NCBI GenBank assembly: GCA_011799875.1
Contig: CM022301.1
Location: 207,738,477 to 207,802,476, forward strand
Reading direction: 5' to 3'
DNA: 64,000 nucleotides
From: Thinopyrum elongatum
Taxonomy: Eukaryota > Streptophyta > Magnoliopsida > Poales > Poaceae
Made by a program: the position numbers and the translations under genes. Positions 34,127 through 44,706 of this stretch are shown piece after piece. The first letter of the stretch is position 1. Every line of letters begins with the position of its first letter. Below the pieces are notes generated by a model. That model saw nothing but the letters and a program-made list of their open reading frames with translations, did not search any database and had not been told where the DNA came from.

Positions 34127-34920
34127 TGTCGGTGTACTAAATATTAGGCCTTTAGTACCCCATACTTGTGCACGGGCAGTTGTAGCCATACCTGCGGCAA
34201 GGCTTGTCGGGGAACAGCCGAAGATTAATCCAAGATTATCAAAGAGACATTCAAGCCAAGGACCAGAAGATAAGGAGAACTGGAGATCAGGGGCTCGGCC
34301 CCCGGCAAGATCTTGCCGGGGTAGCCTGCGGAGCCCGGCAAGATCCGCGCCCCGGCAAGGTTCTGCCACTGTGCCACCGCTCCAGCGCAGCGACCAGCCT
34401 GGCATTCTGGTCCCATCTCTGGATGCGTGGCAAGGCGCTAGTGGAGGCGAGCTTAAGCGGTGCTGATGGGATGGCCCCTTTTTCCATCCCCAAGAAAGTA
34501 GAGACACCTAAACGGACACCTCACGGTGCATTAAATGCATTTGTCCTAAACCGTCAGTGGTTAGGTATGATAACCCTGTAGCTACTTTACACCTCGCATA
34601 TCAACAGTTTGCCACTGTGGTGACCCCTTTGAGCATATAAAAGGAGGGCCAAGGCAACTGCTATAGGGAGAGAACACTCTCGGCCCATTCTGCATGCGTA
34701 GCTGCTGCACGAACACACTGTTCATTGCAAGCGCTCCAAGAACTGGGACGAAAACACCGATAATAAACTAAAGCAGGAGTAGGGTTTTACGCTGATCAGC
34801 GGCCCGAACCTAGGTAAAAATCCCCCTCGCGTTGATCCTCGGTTCTGCTCTTTGTGCATACCTCTCTCCCTGCCGAATCGTAAAGGGGTCCTTCGGATCC
34901 CATAGGTGTCGTACGCGACA
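34127..34920 (+). repeat. Tat1 3' LTR (794 bp)
   Basis: TGTCGGTGTACT to GTACGCGACA, followed by GCCTG. It differs from the 5' LTR at 17 positions plus one missing C near the end, by hand count. Confidence 0.92.
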
Positions 34921-34925
34921 GCCTG

Positions 34926-35006
34926 CTAGCCGAGAGCAATGCCAGAGAGCTCCTACTTCTGTTCGTCCGACTGACTCTCCCACAGGGCTTTGGAGCTCGA
35001 GGCCAT
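34926..35006 (-). pseudogene. Coding relic, 5' part (continues at 20504-21162)
   Basis: Minus-strand ATG at 35006 followed by a Ser-rich start (MASSSKALWESQSDEQK) and a stop, about 60 bp downstream of a possible TATA-like CATTTAAACG. It joins to the relic on the other side of Tat1 once one GCCTG copy is removed. No family recognised. Confidence 0.3.
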
Positions 35007-35465
35007 GGCTGGTGTGGTGTAGAGAGGAGATCGGGGAGCGGAGGTGGGATGCACCTGTTGCCGGTCCTGGCCACGTTTAAATGGTGGGCGGATATAGGCC
35101 AAGCGGCAAGGTGGTTAATGCCAGTTGACAGACGAACGAACGGGTGGCGTCGCATGCGGGCGTTGGAGTAGGTTCCTCGGCAACCACGCATGTTTAATGG
35201 AGGGAGGCGGATGGACAAGTGTCGTTTGAATCGGAGAGAAGGCGCGTGCACCGGGACGCCGTGCAGGCCTTGCTCTCGGCTGGCGTTCCACTTCAATGCT
35301 GGCTTCAGTGAGAGGTCGCGTCCAGTATGGCCCAACATAAATGTGTCTGGCAGTGGTCCTGACGCTCGCAAGCCCCCAGGGTTGCTTCCTGTTTACGGGA
35401 AAACGGACGTCCGGACCGGTCCACGAACGGATACGGGGCCGCATTGTCCGAATAGACGAGGGGTC

Positions 35466-36026
35466 TAAGACTACCACAATGGGAGTAACATAGGTGAAAA
35501 CATCACACATATCTAAACAAAATAGATGATGTGACAAATAATTAATGAAGAAAAAGAGACATGTAATAACATAGCTAGTTACTCAGACTAGTCACAGTGG
35601 GAGTAACTTCAGCAGTAACATCGAGTCCAACTCAGCAAATTTGCTTATGTGGCAATGAGTTAATGAGGAGAAAGGTAGTTCGAGTAACTTAGCTAGTTAC
35701 TGTAATATCACATGTCCCAATGCAATATGAGTCTATAACCTAATAAATGAAGCTTTGCATGACACCACACTTATGTTACTACCCACTATGAAAATAGTAA
35801 CATAGTCTAGGGATATGTGTATGTTACTAGTGTATATTACTCTCAATTGTGGCTACTCTCATAGTATGAGTAACATCACACATACCAAGACAAGATGAGT
35901 CTACAACCTAATAAATGAAGTGTTGTATGACATCACACATATGTTATTCCCCATTATAGAGGTAGTAACATAAATTAGTAACATATGCGTGTTACTACTC
36001 TAAGTCACTCACCACCGTGGCTAGTG
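35466..36026. repeat. MITE cluster with AGTAAC-type inverted ends
   Basis: GACTAGTCACAGTGGGAGTAAC at 35586 is matched in inverse at 36026 (CACTAGCCACGGTGGTGAGT on the minus strand), about 75 percent by eye. A further similar end at 35467 (AAGACTACCACAATGGGAGT) and internal repeats of 'AACCTAATAAATGAAG' (about 35739 and 35909) show a partly duplicated or nested MITE. Superfamily not decided. Confidence 0.5.
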
Positions 36027-36029
36027 TTA

Positions 36030-36332
36030 GGCTACTTCCAATGCATTGGTGCTTATATGAGGTGCTAAGCACATTAAAAACTTTAGCAACTAAAGCCCCT
36101 AATGCATAGGTGCTTAACTTGTTGGCGCTAAGCATCCTTCATTTAATGATTTTGCAACTAAAATTCTTTATGCATTGGTGGGATTCTTCTCTTTAAGTGC
36201 TTTGCTTAGGTTCTTGCGCTTGGCATTGTTTCTTCCTGGGTCACCACATTTATCTCTCTCTTCTTAATTACTTTACCACATCAGATTTTTTGTCTATATG
36301 ACAGGCTTAGCACCTGTATAAAGTGGAGCTCC
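36030..36332. repeat. Tourist-like MITE next to the methyltransferase gene
   Basis: Left end GGCTACTTCCAATGCATTGG and right end GCTTAGCACCTGTATAAAGTGG are imperfect inverses, and TTA precedes the left end (36027-36029). Internal 'GGTGCTTA/TAAGCACC' motifs repeat. It directly adjoins the first exon and holds the best TATA-like site. Confidence 0.4.
36317..36323 (+). promoter_or_regulatory. Candidate TATA box of the methyltransferase gene
   Basis: TATAAAG in CACCTGTATAAAGTGG, 147 bp before the ATG at 36464 and only 36 bp before the ATG at 36353. The spacing favours 36464 as the start. It lies at the edge of the MITE. Confidence 0.4.
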
Positions 36333-36463
36333 TTTGAGGACGCCCCTCCTGCATGCATATAACTGAAGTTGGCCCGGACAGCACGAATCACGGAGCAACT
36401 GGGGGGGTGGATATAGCAGGTCACCCGATTGACGGAAGGCCAGCATGTGACGTCCGCACCACC

Positions 36464-39400
36464 ATGCCCGTGCTGCCAACGCTCGCCGCGCCGCTGCTCC
36501 GGCAACATCCCCGTCTTCCTCCGCCACCGCCCACCGCCTTCCCCTCCTGGAACTGCCAAACGAAGAGTAGGCTCTTGCAACCGGGGCTCTTCGCCACCGG
36601 CGCCGACGTCCCCGGCCGCGGAGGCCCGCTCCCGGAACCAGAGCAGCGCGCCCCGCTCCTCCTCGCCGCTCTCCGCGCCACTCGCCTCAGGGACGAAGAA
36701 TCACGCCGCCCAGGTTAGCCATATGCATCGGATGTTCCGGCTTGTTTGGGTCAACGATTGTGCTGGTGTTGGCACTACTGCGTTGCGCACAACGTGTTGG
36801 ACGAATTGACTGGATGCGTTTGCTCCTATGATCTGATTGGATTTGCTTAGAATTGCAACTTGTTTTCCTTTTGGGCAAGTCAAGGACTAAGTCAGGTTCT
36901 GCAAACCGCAGCCCTAATTTTTCCATTTTCCTTTTTGGCATGTACTCCAAATTTCTACTTTGGTTTGGCACAGATTTTTAACAAAACTTTGGCCAGATCA
37001 ACATCAAAAAATTAAACAACATTGCAAACTAGTTAAGTTCATATGTATGGGGGAAATTTTTGTCCAACCATGCTTGCTTGTCGAAGACTAGGGTGTAGCA
37101 AGGCGCAGTCAAGGTGGCCGGTGGCCCAGGCTTCCCTAGCCATGAGGCTGCGGCGCTGAAAAGCCGAGGTCGGAGCTGATGAGGGGAGGGGAGGACTGGC
37201 TATAGAGGCCTCGGCAGCAGGTGTTTTATTGCTGCTGGAGGCGCGATGCAAGAAACGGTGTGGGCGGCGGGAAAAATAGGCGGCAACGGCTGCGGGCGGG
37301 CTGGACACGCGCTGGTGGCCATTAATGGCCGTGTTTCCCGGTGCTACGGGCGGTAGCGGCGATTGGCAGGGAGAGGAAGAATTTACCTGAAAGTTCACTC
37401 CCGCCGTGTCGGTTCTAAAACAGCACCCCCAACCTCCAAATATGGAGGCTGCAACCCAGTTCTTGGAGTGCACTCCTTAATTTTTGAAGATTCAGGCGGG
37501 TATAGAGATTTACCACAGTAATTTGCTATAGAGTTTCTAATTTCTATTAAATAAAAATAAGATAATATAAGGTATTATTGCTGGAATAAATTGCTATTTG
37601 ATTTGGTACATTGATACTTAACGTTGATGAATTAAGAAAAACGGAAAGAGAGGGATTGAAACCCTCGGTAAACAAAAGGCTACATAGCAGTTCCAGTGCT
37701 ACGCCTTGAACCGCTCGGCCATCTCTCCTAGATAACTTATTATGGAAAATAAACTGAGTGAATAGCGAGTTTTCTTATTCCTTACCACCCCTAGCCTCCA
37801 TATTGGCGGTTATTAGGAAGGGAAGGGGTGTATGGTGAATCTGCTGGAGTTTCTTTTGCCAAGAAGTCCACTTTATCCCCTGAACTTGTCCTAGAGTTCA
37901 CGTTACAACCTCAAACTTTGTTTTGGTTCAGTTTACCCCGTGAACTCTGAAAACTGTCCGTAATACCCCCTTCCTTATCAATTGACTGGTTTTTTTTACT
38001 TGTTTGACCTCATTTTGTGCTTCGCCATCCTGAACCTATTTTTCCTTTTCTGTGAAAGGACACAACACAACAACTACCGGACGTAGCACACTCCACACAC
38101 TGCCTGCCAAATTGGCGTCCTCCCAGAATTGTGTTTCAGCACCTGATGTAACTTTGTGTGGATCTCTACATACAATGTATCATCTCACTTTCGATATGCT
38201 AAATTAGAACTAAGAACAGCTAGGTATTTTTTGGCAGCACAAATTGTGATCCTCAGAGATGTTTGGCATCACCTTTCATGCTGAATAACCATTACCCACA
38301 AAGGTTAATATTTTTTTCTGTGTAATTGTCAAGCTATAATATCCTCAGCTACAAAACACAGACCATTTAGCCGTCAATGTCTCACCTTCTCTTGGTCACG
38401 GGACAAGTTCATTTTAGGGCAATATATTGATACCTGTCTGTGTTGAGTTTATTTGTCAAAGCACGATCTCATTTTGTTCATTATTTCAGCACCATAAATT
38501 GATGTTTGCTGCACTAGACAAGCCTTTAACAAATAACAACCCATAGTGTGTGCTTTATGGGTAAAAAAGAAGTCGTAAATGTGTATAATATCTTGTTTCT
38601 GTTCGTGATGACATGGTGTGATGTTTCATTTTGTGCCCTCACATGATTACTTTAAGTTTTCCTGTTCTAGTTGCATCTAGCATGCTCATTTGATTTCTGA
38701 AGTAGCTAATACAGCAACTATGTCTCAGTCGCATACAATGTAAAGCTTGATACAGTTGTTTGAATCATGTTTTGCAAAGCTTGGATAATGATCTTTGTAG
38801 ACTGTAGAGTATTACTCCACATTTCTTTTTGGAGGTATAAATGTGACTAATAATATGGCTGTTTGCTGATTCCAATGTTTTATAATAATTTTTGTGGTTG
38901 CAGATCCCCTTTATATTGATCCATATGCTGCTGTGCTACTTTCACTTGATGTGGCACATCAAGCTTCGGAATCTTTCATCTCTCATTTAATGCCATCTGC
39001 AGACCATTATAGGCTAACTACTAGATATCTTGATGACAAATTGCAACATTTGATAAGCAGGTCAGACAATTTTAGACAGGTACTGAAATTAACCAGTTTT
39101 ATGCCAAATATTTTCTGCTCCGCCTGTTGACCAGGGCTTATTCCGTACAGATTGTTTTGTTGACAGATGGAATGGACACTCGCCCATATAGGCTTAGCTG
39201 GCCAAGGATGTCTATCGTGTACGATGTATCACCTGGAAGAATCTTCAGTACAGCAGCCCAGCAACTCCGAGGTGTGATTAGTATTATGCTACACGGATTC
39301 TTATTTTGTCCCATTTTGAGGAACTGGTGCTTGTTTGTGATGTATTATTATCTTGGATGAGTGTTTAATATTTCATTTGTCTGCCGAGTGCTAATTGTTC

Positions 39401-42114
39401 GTAAATCTAAAACAGTAAGATATGTCCTATGCGGAAGTTAAATAGAAATATAGACTCATCAAAGCTGTATTTTTATTACAGCATATTGAAGATCTGTTTC
39501 TTTTTCTCTACCGCTATATTCATAACTGTGGAAGACAAAAATAATACATGCTATCTATCATTTGCAAATTTAAAATTTATATGCTGAGAACTTGACAAAG
39601 GACTTTCACAAGCACGCATAATTTTATGTACTTCTTGGGGTATGACAGGAGCAGGAGCAAAAATACCGCGGAACTGTGTTCTCTTTCATACTCCTTTAGA
39701 GTATCCTGATTTACAAGAGGGCCTGTGCAAAAATGGCTTCAATGGAAATACGCCAAGCTTGTGGGTACTGCAGGTAATAACCTTACCATTTCGTGCAAAC
39801 AAATCTTTGCTAGCAATTCAACATAAAAAATCCATCGCCCTTGATAGTTAATTTTATCAGTTCAAGGATGCTTCTGTATGAGCTTTTCAGCGGTGCATTT
39901 TTTATGGATGTGGCACTGGCACAATTAGAGTGTTAGAATTAGTGTGACTTATGGTTCAGTAGATAACATCAGCTTAAAAGGTCCAAACCAATTGCTGTGT
40001 CTTGATCTTGGATTATGCACCAATTGCAAACCGCAAAATCCAGCGTGCGACAAACTTGCTCTTCTTTTGCATTCACAATAACCAGCATATTTTCTCGCAA
40101 GAAAAAATTGCAAAGTTACCACTTACTACATGCTTCTGTTACCATCACATGCCATGTGTGTGCCAGAGCAGTACTGATGGGTCGGGTTGGGTTTGTAACA
40201 TGGTGGGAGTGTTTAGGCGGAGATGGTCCTGGACCCTTGTGACATGACGCGTAGTCAAAGATGGTGCAGTGGCACTGCAAGGGCAGGACTTGAGAGGGGA
40301 AAGGGGTACATGGGATAACACTTTGCTTGCTTGATAATCAAATAGGGCCAGTCATTTAATAGCTAGCTTACATGCAAGGATGGGGAACACAAACAAGATA
40401 AGTATGTGTGTGGAAAATAACAAACCTGAAATATCTCTTAACAGATCCAGACTTCCTATTTGTAAAGAGTTTAGGGACTCCTATCCCTGTTTTGATGTGG
40501 CTGGCACTCTAGGGCCCACTTACCTCCCTATGGGGTTCTCTTACAGTGGCCATAGGTATGACCCCTGAATTCAGGGTTAGTGTCCAACTGAAGAAGTGGT
40601 GGTTGGACTAGCTGCGGGTTGAGCCTGAGTAAACCGTAACTGTCAGACGCATTACCATGCTTCCAAGAAATCCCCGTTCGACCATGACCCAATCAAAATA
40701 TGCCAGAAGAGAGCAAAATATACCTTTTGAAGTTGACTTCCCTATCGAGAATATCTCACCCTCCTGTATCAGAAATTTAATCTGCATTGGGAAATTCTAT
40801 AGAAACATCAATTTTTCTGGTATTCTATTCAATAGGAAAAGCTCTAGAAACTGCATTTTGTGTAACAAAACTTCCATGGCATTGCAGGGTTTACCTTTGC
40901 TCTCTTCTTCAAGCTTCAAAAGCCTTTTGCTCGTTATAAGCAATTTAGCAATGAAGGGGGGTATCTTCATAGGAGAGGTGCCACATTTTCCAGACTGGAC
41001 GGCAGCAGCAGACATGGTTGATCAATTATTTACTACAGTACAAAATAACATCAATATACTTGTAATTTTTTTATCTATAACAGTGTCATTGTCCTACGCT
41101 ATGCAGGTCTCCGAACAAGACAGGCTAGAAAACCTTTTCTTTACCCAGGGTTTCCGGGTTAGCTTTGTTCTCTATGAAAATGTTGCAAAGGATTTCGGCT
41201 TAGATCTAGCTCCTCAAAGGGAACAATGCGGTAGAGTTCTTTTTGTTGCAGAACAGCTGCGGTTTTCAGATGCACAGGTAATAAAGCCAATGGAAGACAC
41301 TTAACTTCAATTTTGCCTTTGATAATTTTGGGGATTGGTATGAGCTGGAATAGTTTATAATGACATCATTTTTACATGAGGAACCTGTCCATCTCTTTTT
41401 CTCACATCTCGACCTTGCTCCTAACCTCCTGATTCCAATCTCTTGAGTGATTGGACAGCCAAAGGATTTGGTATGTGTTGTTCAATGTTAGTTGCATCTA
41501 TTGCTACACTTGAACATTTCTCTGCGAAATTGCATCTTAAGCCCTTCAATTGTTTTGGTAATTGAGCCCCCAGCAACCATCCGATTTTCATCAACAAAGT
41601 CCTAAAAGTGTATAGGACTAGACACTTCCAACTAAGATATCTGTTACATGGTGTGATGGTCATTAATGTAAGCCAGTGCGAGTTCAGTTAAATTAAATAT
41701 AATAAGGCGATTGACTAAATTGATCATATTAACGTCCTTGGGAGACTTCTGATATATCATTCTCATAGAATCTTGAAAGCAAAGTATAAAGTTTATTAGT
41801 AGTTAATTATTGCATCTCTTATTTGAGTTAATAATCCTCCATGACATATATCGGCAGCACCATATTGTTAATGGTGCAACCAAATAGACCCAGTTAGATA
41901 AACCAAATAGTGCATGGGACTTGAATAGACAGATTGAACCAAAAGAGAACGATTGCACGAATGATTGAATCGTTGAGAGTCTAAAAAGAACGCAGTTATA
42001 CTTCAAGTTGACCCCATTTTCCTTGTTTGCATGTGTTGACAGGTGGAGAGCTTCTGGACGCATTTTGAAAGAACAGAGGAGGACGCTGATGAAGAAGGAT
42101 TCGAGGAACTTTAG
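36464..42114 (+). CDS. SAM-dependent methyltransferase (leucine carboxyl methyltransferase-like superfamily), 7 exons
   Basis: Exons: 36464-36713, 38904-39079, 39151-39271, 39649-39773, 40888-41016, 41107-41277, 42043-42114. All introns are GT-AG and the frame holds through, giving 347 residues; an in-frame ATG at 36353 would give 384. The ATG at 36464 has context ACCACCATGC and is preferred. Motifs: LLLAALRATRLRDEESRRP joined to DPLYIDPYA, then IVLLTDGMDTRPYRLSWP, the SAM-binding glycine motif region of this family (bacterial relatives have GAGLDTR), then IVYDVSPGRIF. Exon 5 starts GLPLLSSSSFKSLLLVISNLA; the tail is FERTEEDADEEGFEEL. This matches the layout of a widespread plant protein family of unknown substrate. 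A Pro/Arg-rich N-terminus may be an organelle signal. No defect seen. Confidence 0.85.
37530..37790 (-). other. Plastid-derived insertion (NUPT) in intron 1
   Basis: The trnS-GGA-like sequence has AT-rich flanks resembling plastid sequence around that gene (AAATAAACTGAGTGAATAGC on the right). It lies in the 2190-bp first intron of the methyltransferase gene. Exact edges cannot be set by eye. Confidence 0.55.
37642..37728 (-). tRNA. trnS-GGA: Plastid-type trnS-GGA pseudogene
   Basis: Minus strand begins GGAGAGATGGCCGAGCGGTT and shows a serine tRNA plan of 87 bases with long variable arm; anticodon GGA at 37694-37692. The T loop reads GGGTTTCAATCCC where plastid tRNAs have GGGTTCGAATCCC, so the TTCGA core is broken. 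No CCA is encoded. It is a nuclear copy of the chloroplast gene and probably inactive. Confidence 0.8.
37865..37985. repeat. Mutator-like MITE fragment in intron 1
   Basis: Text such as CTTTATCCCCTGAACTTGTC and TTTACCCCGTGAACTCTG recurs in grass Mutator-type MITE ends. Only part is seen. Confidence 0.3.
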
Positions 42115-42328
42115 TTCCATATTGGATGCAGTTGAGGTTTGAGAATGGTTTTGACTTGCCGGGAAACGTGGAGAGTACCAAGTAATCATGGATTTTCAGT
42201 TGTGTGTTGTTGGTTACAGATATCACATTTTCAACTCTGGTACCTTTTGAAAGATCGGGTACTTTCCATGACTTCCACGTTATACGACTGTTTTCAGTTG
42301 TGCCGTCTAGAGGAATTTCGTTACGGAA

Positions 42329-42410
42329 ATACTTCCTTCGTAACTTAATATAAGATGTTTTCTGACATTGTCGTAGAGTCAAAAACATATTATTATATTA
42401 AGTTAGTATG
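42329..42410. repeat. Decayed Stowaway-like MITE after the methyltransferase gene
   Basis: TACTTCCTTCGTAACTTAAT at the left is matched in inverse by ATATTAAGTTAGTA at the right, flanked by TA. The length of about 80 bp and TA site suit Stowaway (Mariner-type) elements. It may supply part of the 3' end of the gene. Confidence 0.55.
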
Positions 42411-42599
42411 TGGCGAACACATGAATCCTACGACTCGGTTGTTGATGGTAAATTTGTATGTGTTCCTGTGTATGTTTTCCCATCTACTTCATTTTTTTCG
42501 AAGGAAAAGCTAAGGCCCGACTTTAAATTAATAAAGCCACCAAGCATCACAGACAAAGTTTCAAACAAACACGCCAACCCAGTGCAGATATACATACAA

Positions 42600-44697
42600 C
42601 AAAGAGGACTATCACTGACAAAGTTCCAACCAAACACACCAACCCATTGCAGATATACTTACAATAAAGAGGACTACCACAACCGGGAAGATAAGGCACG
42701 CAGGCCAGACTAACGAAGATAACTAGAGACAGAAACCAAGGCGACGACAAGAGCCCCAACAAATAGTTCGCCGTAGCCAACACGCAAGAGATCAAAACCT
42801 CCACAGCCACCTTGTCGTCATCTTTAGTCAGAGATTTTCATTGCTGCATGAGAATAGACATTTTGAAAATGCAGTCACCAACCTTGTTAGGAAACACAAG
42901 TTCAATAGTAAACTTATTCCTGGTAGTCCATAGAGTCTAGCACAGCTGAGAATCCGAACCGAATCCGAACCAAAAAAGCCTCATAGTCTGACCCACAACC
43001 GGGGACACGGGGGTTCTAAGCTCACCAAAGCTATTCGGGGCCCAAGTCACCCCTGCCATTCCATAAGGCAGCTCTAGAAAAGCTTAGCCAAAGTGCAACG
43101 AAAGAGGATGTGTTCAGTATCCTCAGCAAGGCCACATCAGAATCAGGATCATTCCTCTTCTTAATTTGATCTGCAGCGGGCAATTGGCCACGGATTGCCT
43201 GCCACAAAAAAATCTTAATTGTGAGAGGAATGCGAGCCTTCCAGACTCCATTGAAGTGAGAAACCACGGGACCCACCAAAAGCTTACGATAAAGACTTAA
43301 CAGAAGAACAACCAGGCGGCAACTGTGGCCAAGAGACCACATCAGCAGAATCCGAGAGCGAGGGGAATAAGACAGCGAGACGATGCCAGTCTTCCAGCTC
43401 TATAGGCGACAGGGCCCGACGAAAACCAAGGTCCCTCTGTCTGGTCGAGAGCTCCGCGATGTAGATCAAATGGGAAGTAACAAAAGAAAGCGAACTGGAA
43501 AAGAAAAAGAAACCGAGTGTGGGCCATTCCCAGTCCACCAGTCTAACCAAAACCTAACCGAGGAACCATCACCAACAAAAAACTTAACCATCGCTTGAAA
43601 AATCATCACGAACTTTGACCAATTGACGCCAAAATGGGGAGCGGCCAGCTCCCGAAGCAAACAAAGGATTAGAGTTCCGGAAGTATTTAACTTTGAGAAT
43701 CCACAACCAGAGCGACTCGGAGTCAGAAGAAAGGATGCGCCACCACCATTTCAAAATAAGGCATTTGTTCATAATCGAAGGGTTGATAATACCCAACGCA
43801 CTAAGGTTATCAGGGCGACACGTCGTTTTCCATTTGACCATTCTATATTTCTTCTTATTATCCGCCGTATCGCAGAAAAAAAACCTCTATGTTTATCAAA
43901 GCCCGCGTGTGTACCCCCCGGCAAGCGGTAGAAACCCATGAGGAACATAGGCAAGGACATACATGCATTGATGAGACAAACCCTACCAGTCGTCGAGTTG
44001 TAGCGCCCTTCCAGGGTATAACTTGGTTACCAACCTTGATAACCGAGAAGGTAAAGTCCTTAGAAAGCAATTTGAAGGGAGAGATAGGTAGCCCAAGGTA
44101 TTTGAAGGGGAAGGAGCCCAAGTTGCAATTGAGTAGGTTGGCCACACGACAAGCCACAACATTAGAAGCTCCTGTAACCAAAAACTCCACTCTTATAGAA
44201 GTTGATTTTGAGGCCAGACAAAGCCTCAAAGTAGAGCAGAAGGAACTTAAGATTCACAATACACCGATCGCTATTCTCAGCCAAAATGATCGTGTCATCC
44301 GCATATTGCAGATGAGAAATGCCAGCCGGAATTAGATGAGAAATAACATGAGAGATATGACCCGCCTCCGCAGCACGGTTAAGAATACACGAGAAAGCAT
44401 CGGCTACAAAGGTGAAAAAGCAGGGGTGAAATGGGGTCACCCTGCCTAAGGACTCGACCATTTTTGAAATAAGGGTCCGCCATCCCATTAACCGAGATAG
44501 CCGTGTGACTACCATAGACCAACTACATAAGGCGTGGGACATACGCACCATCAAACCCTTTGGCCTAGAGCACGTCATGAAGAAAAGGCCAACTAACCAA
44601 GTCATAAGCCTTCTCGAAGTCTAACTTTAGGATCACGACATTGCACTGCCTAACTCTTAAATCATGAACGATCTCGTGAAAGCTAAGAATACCGTCT
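42600..44697 (-). pseudogene. LINE ORF2, C-terminal half of RT and zf-RVT region
   Basis: Minus strand from the Mutator insertion leftwards: ILDGILSFHEIVHDL, CNVVILKLDFEKAYDLVSW, then after a shift PFHPCFFTFVADAFSCILN and the catalytic HLQYADDTIILAE (YADD at 44305-44294). ALSGLKINFYKSGVFG follows. Further left come VGDGSSVRFWLDWWTGNGP and PLTIKIFLWQAIRGQLPAADQI, the zf-RVT domain of plant LINEs. Each part lies in a different frame, so the ORF is dead. Confidence 0.8.
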
Positions 44698-44706
44698 AAA
44701 ATAAAT

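Larger units (their letters stand above)
21163..34920 (+). mobile_element. Tat1: complete Tat-lineage Gypsy retrotransposon, 13.76 kb
   Basis: Bounded by LTRs 21163-21957 and 34127-34920 (TGTCGG to CGACA) and a perfect 5-bp duplication GCCTG (21158-21162 and 34921-34925). Plus-strand order: gag, protease, RT, RNase H-like, second RNase H, integrase. A long spliced gene follows on the minus strand (33726-29758). A duplicated RNase H and an extra ORF between integrase and 3' LTR are marks of the Tat lineage. The polyprotein has four in-frame stops, one frameshift and a hAT MITE, so this copy is not autonomous. By hand the LTRs differ at 17 bases and one indel (about 2.1 percent). Confidence 0.92.
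20063..35465. mobile_element. TIR-type element (Harbinger-like left end) split by Tat1
   Basis: Left end GGGCATCTCCAACGCTGACC after TTA (20060-20062) resembles grass Harbinger termini. Near 35395-35465, in inverse orientation, lie CGGATACGG and TTGTCCGAATAG, matching in part the left-end text ATCGGACACCGTATCCGTCCG, so a decayed inverted end is possible. The true right end is uncertain. The Tat1 element (21163-34920) sits inside it with a clean GCCTG duplication. Confidence 0.35.

Noticed and set aside
36429..36809. Alternative 126-codon frame over exon 1 of the methyltransferase gene
   Set aside because: It does not join to exon 2 in phase and runs into the intron; the frame ending LRDEESRRP joins to DPLYIDPYA as in the family.
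37642..37728. Functional nuclear tRNA-Ser gene
   Set aside because: Sequence is plastid type, lies antisense in an intron, and the conserved TTCGA of the T loop is broken.
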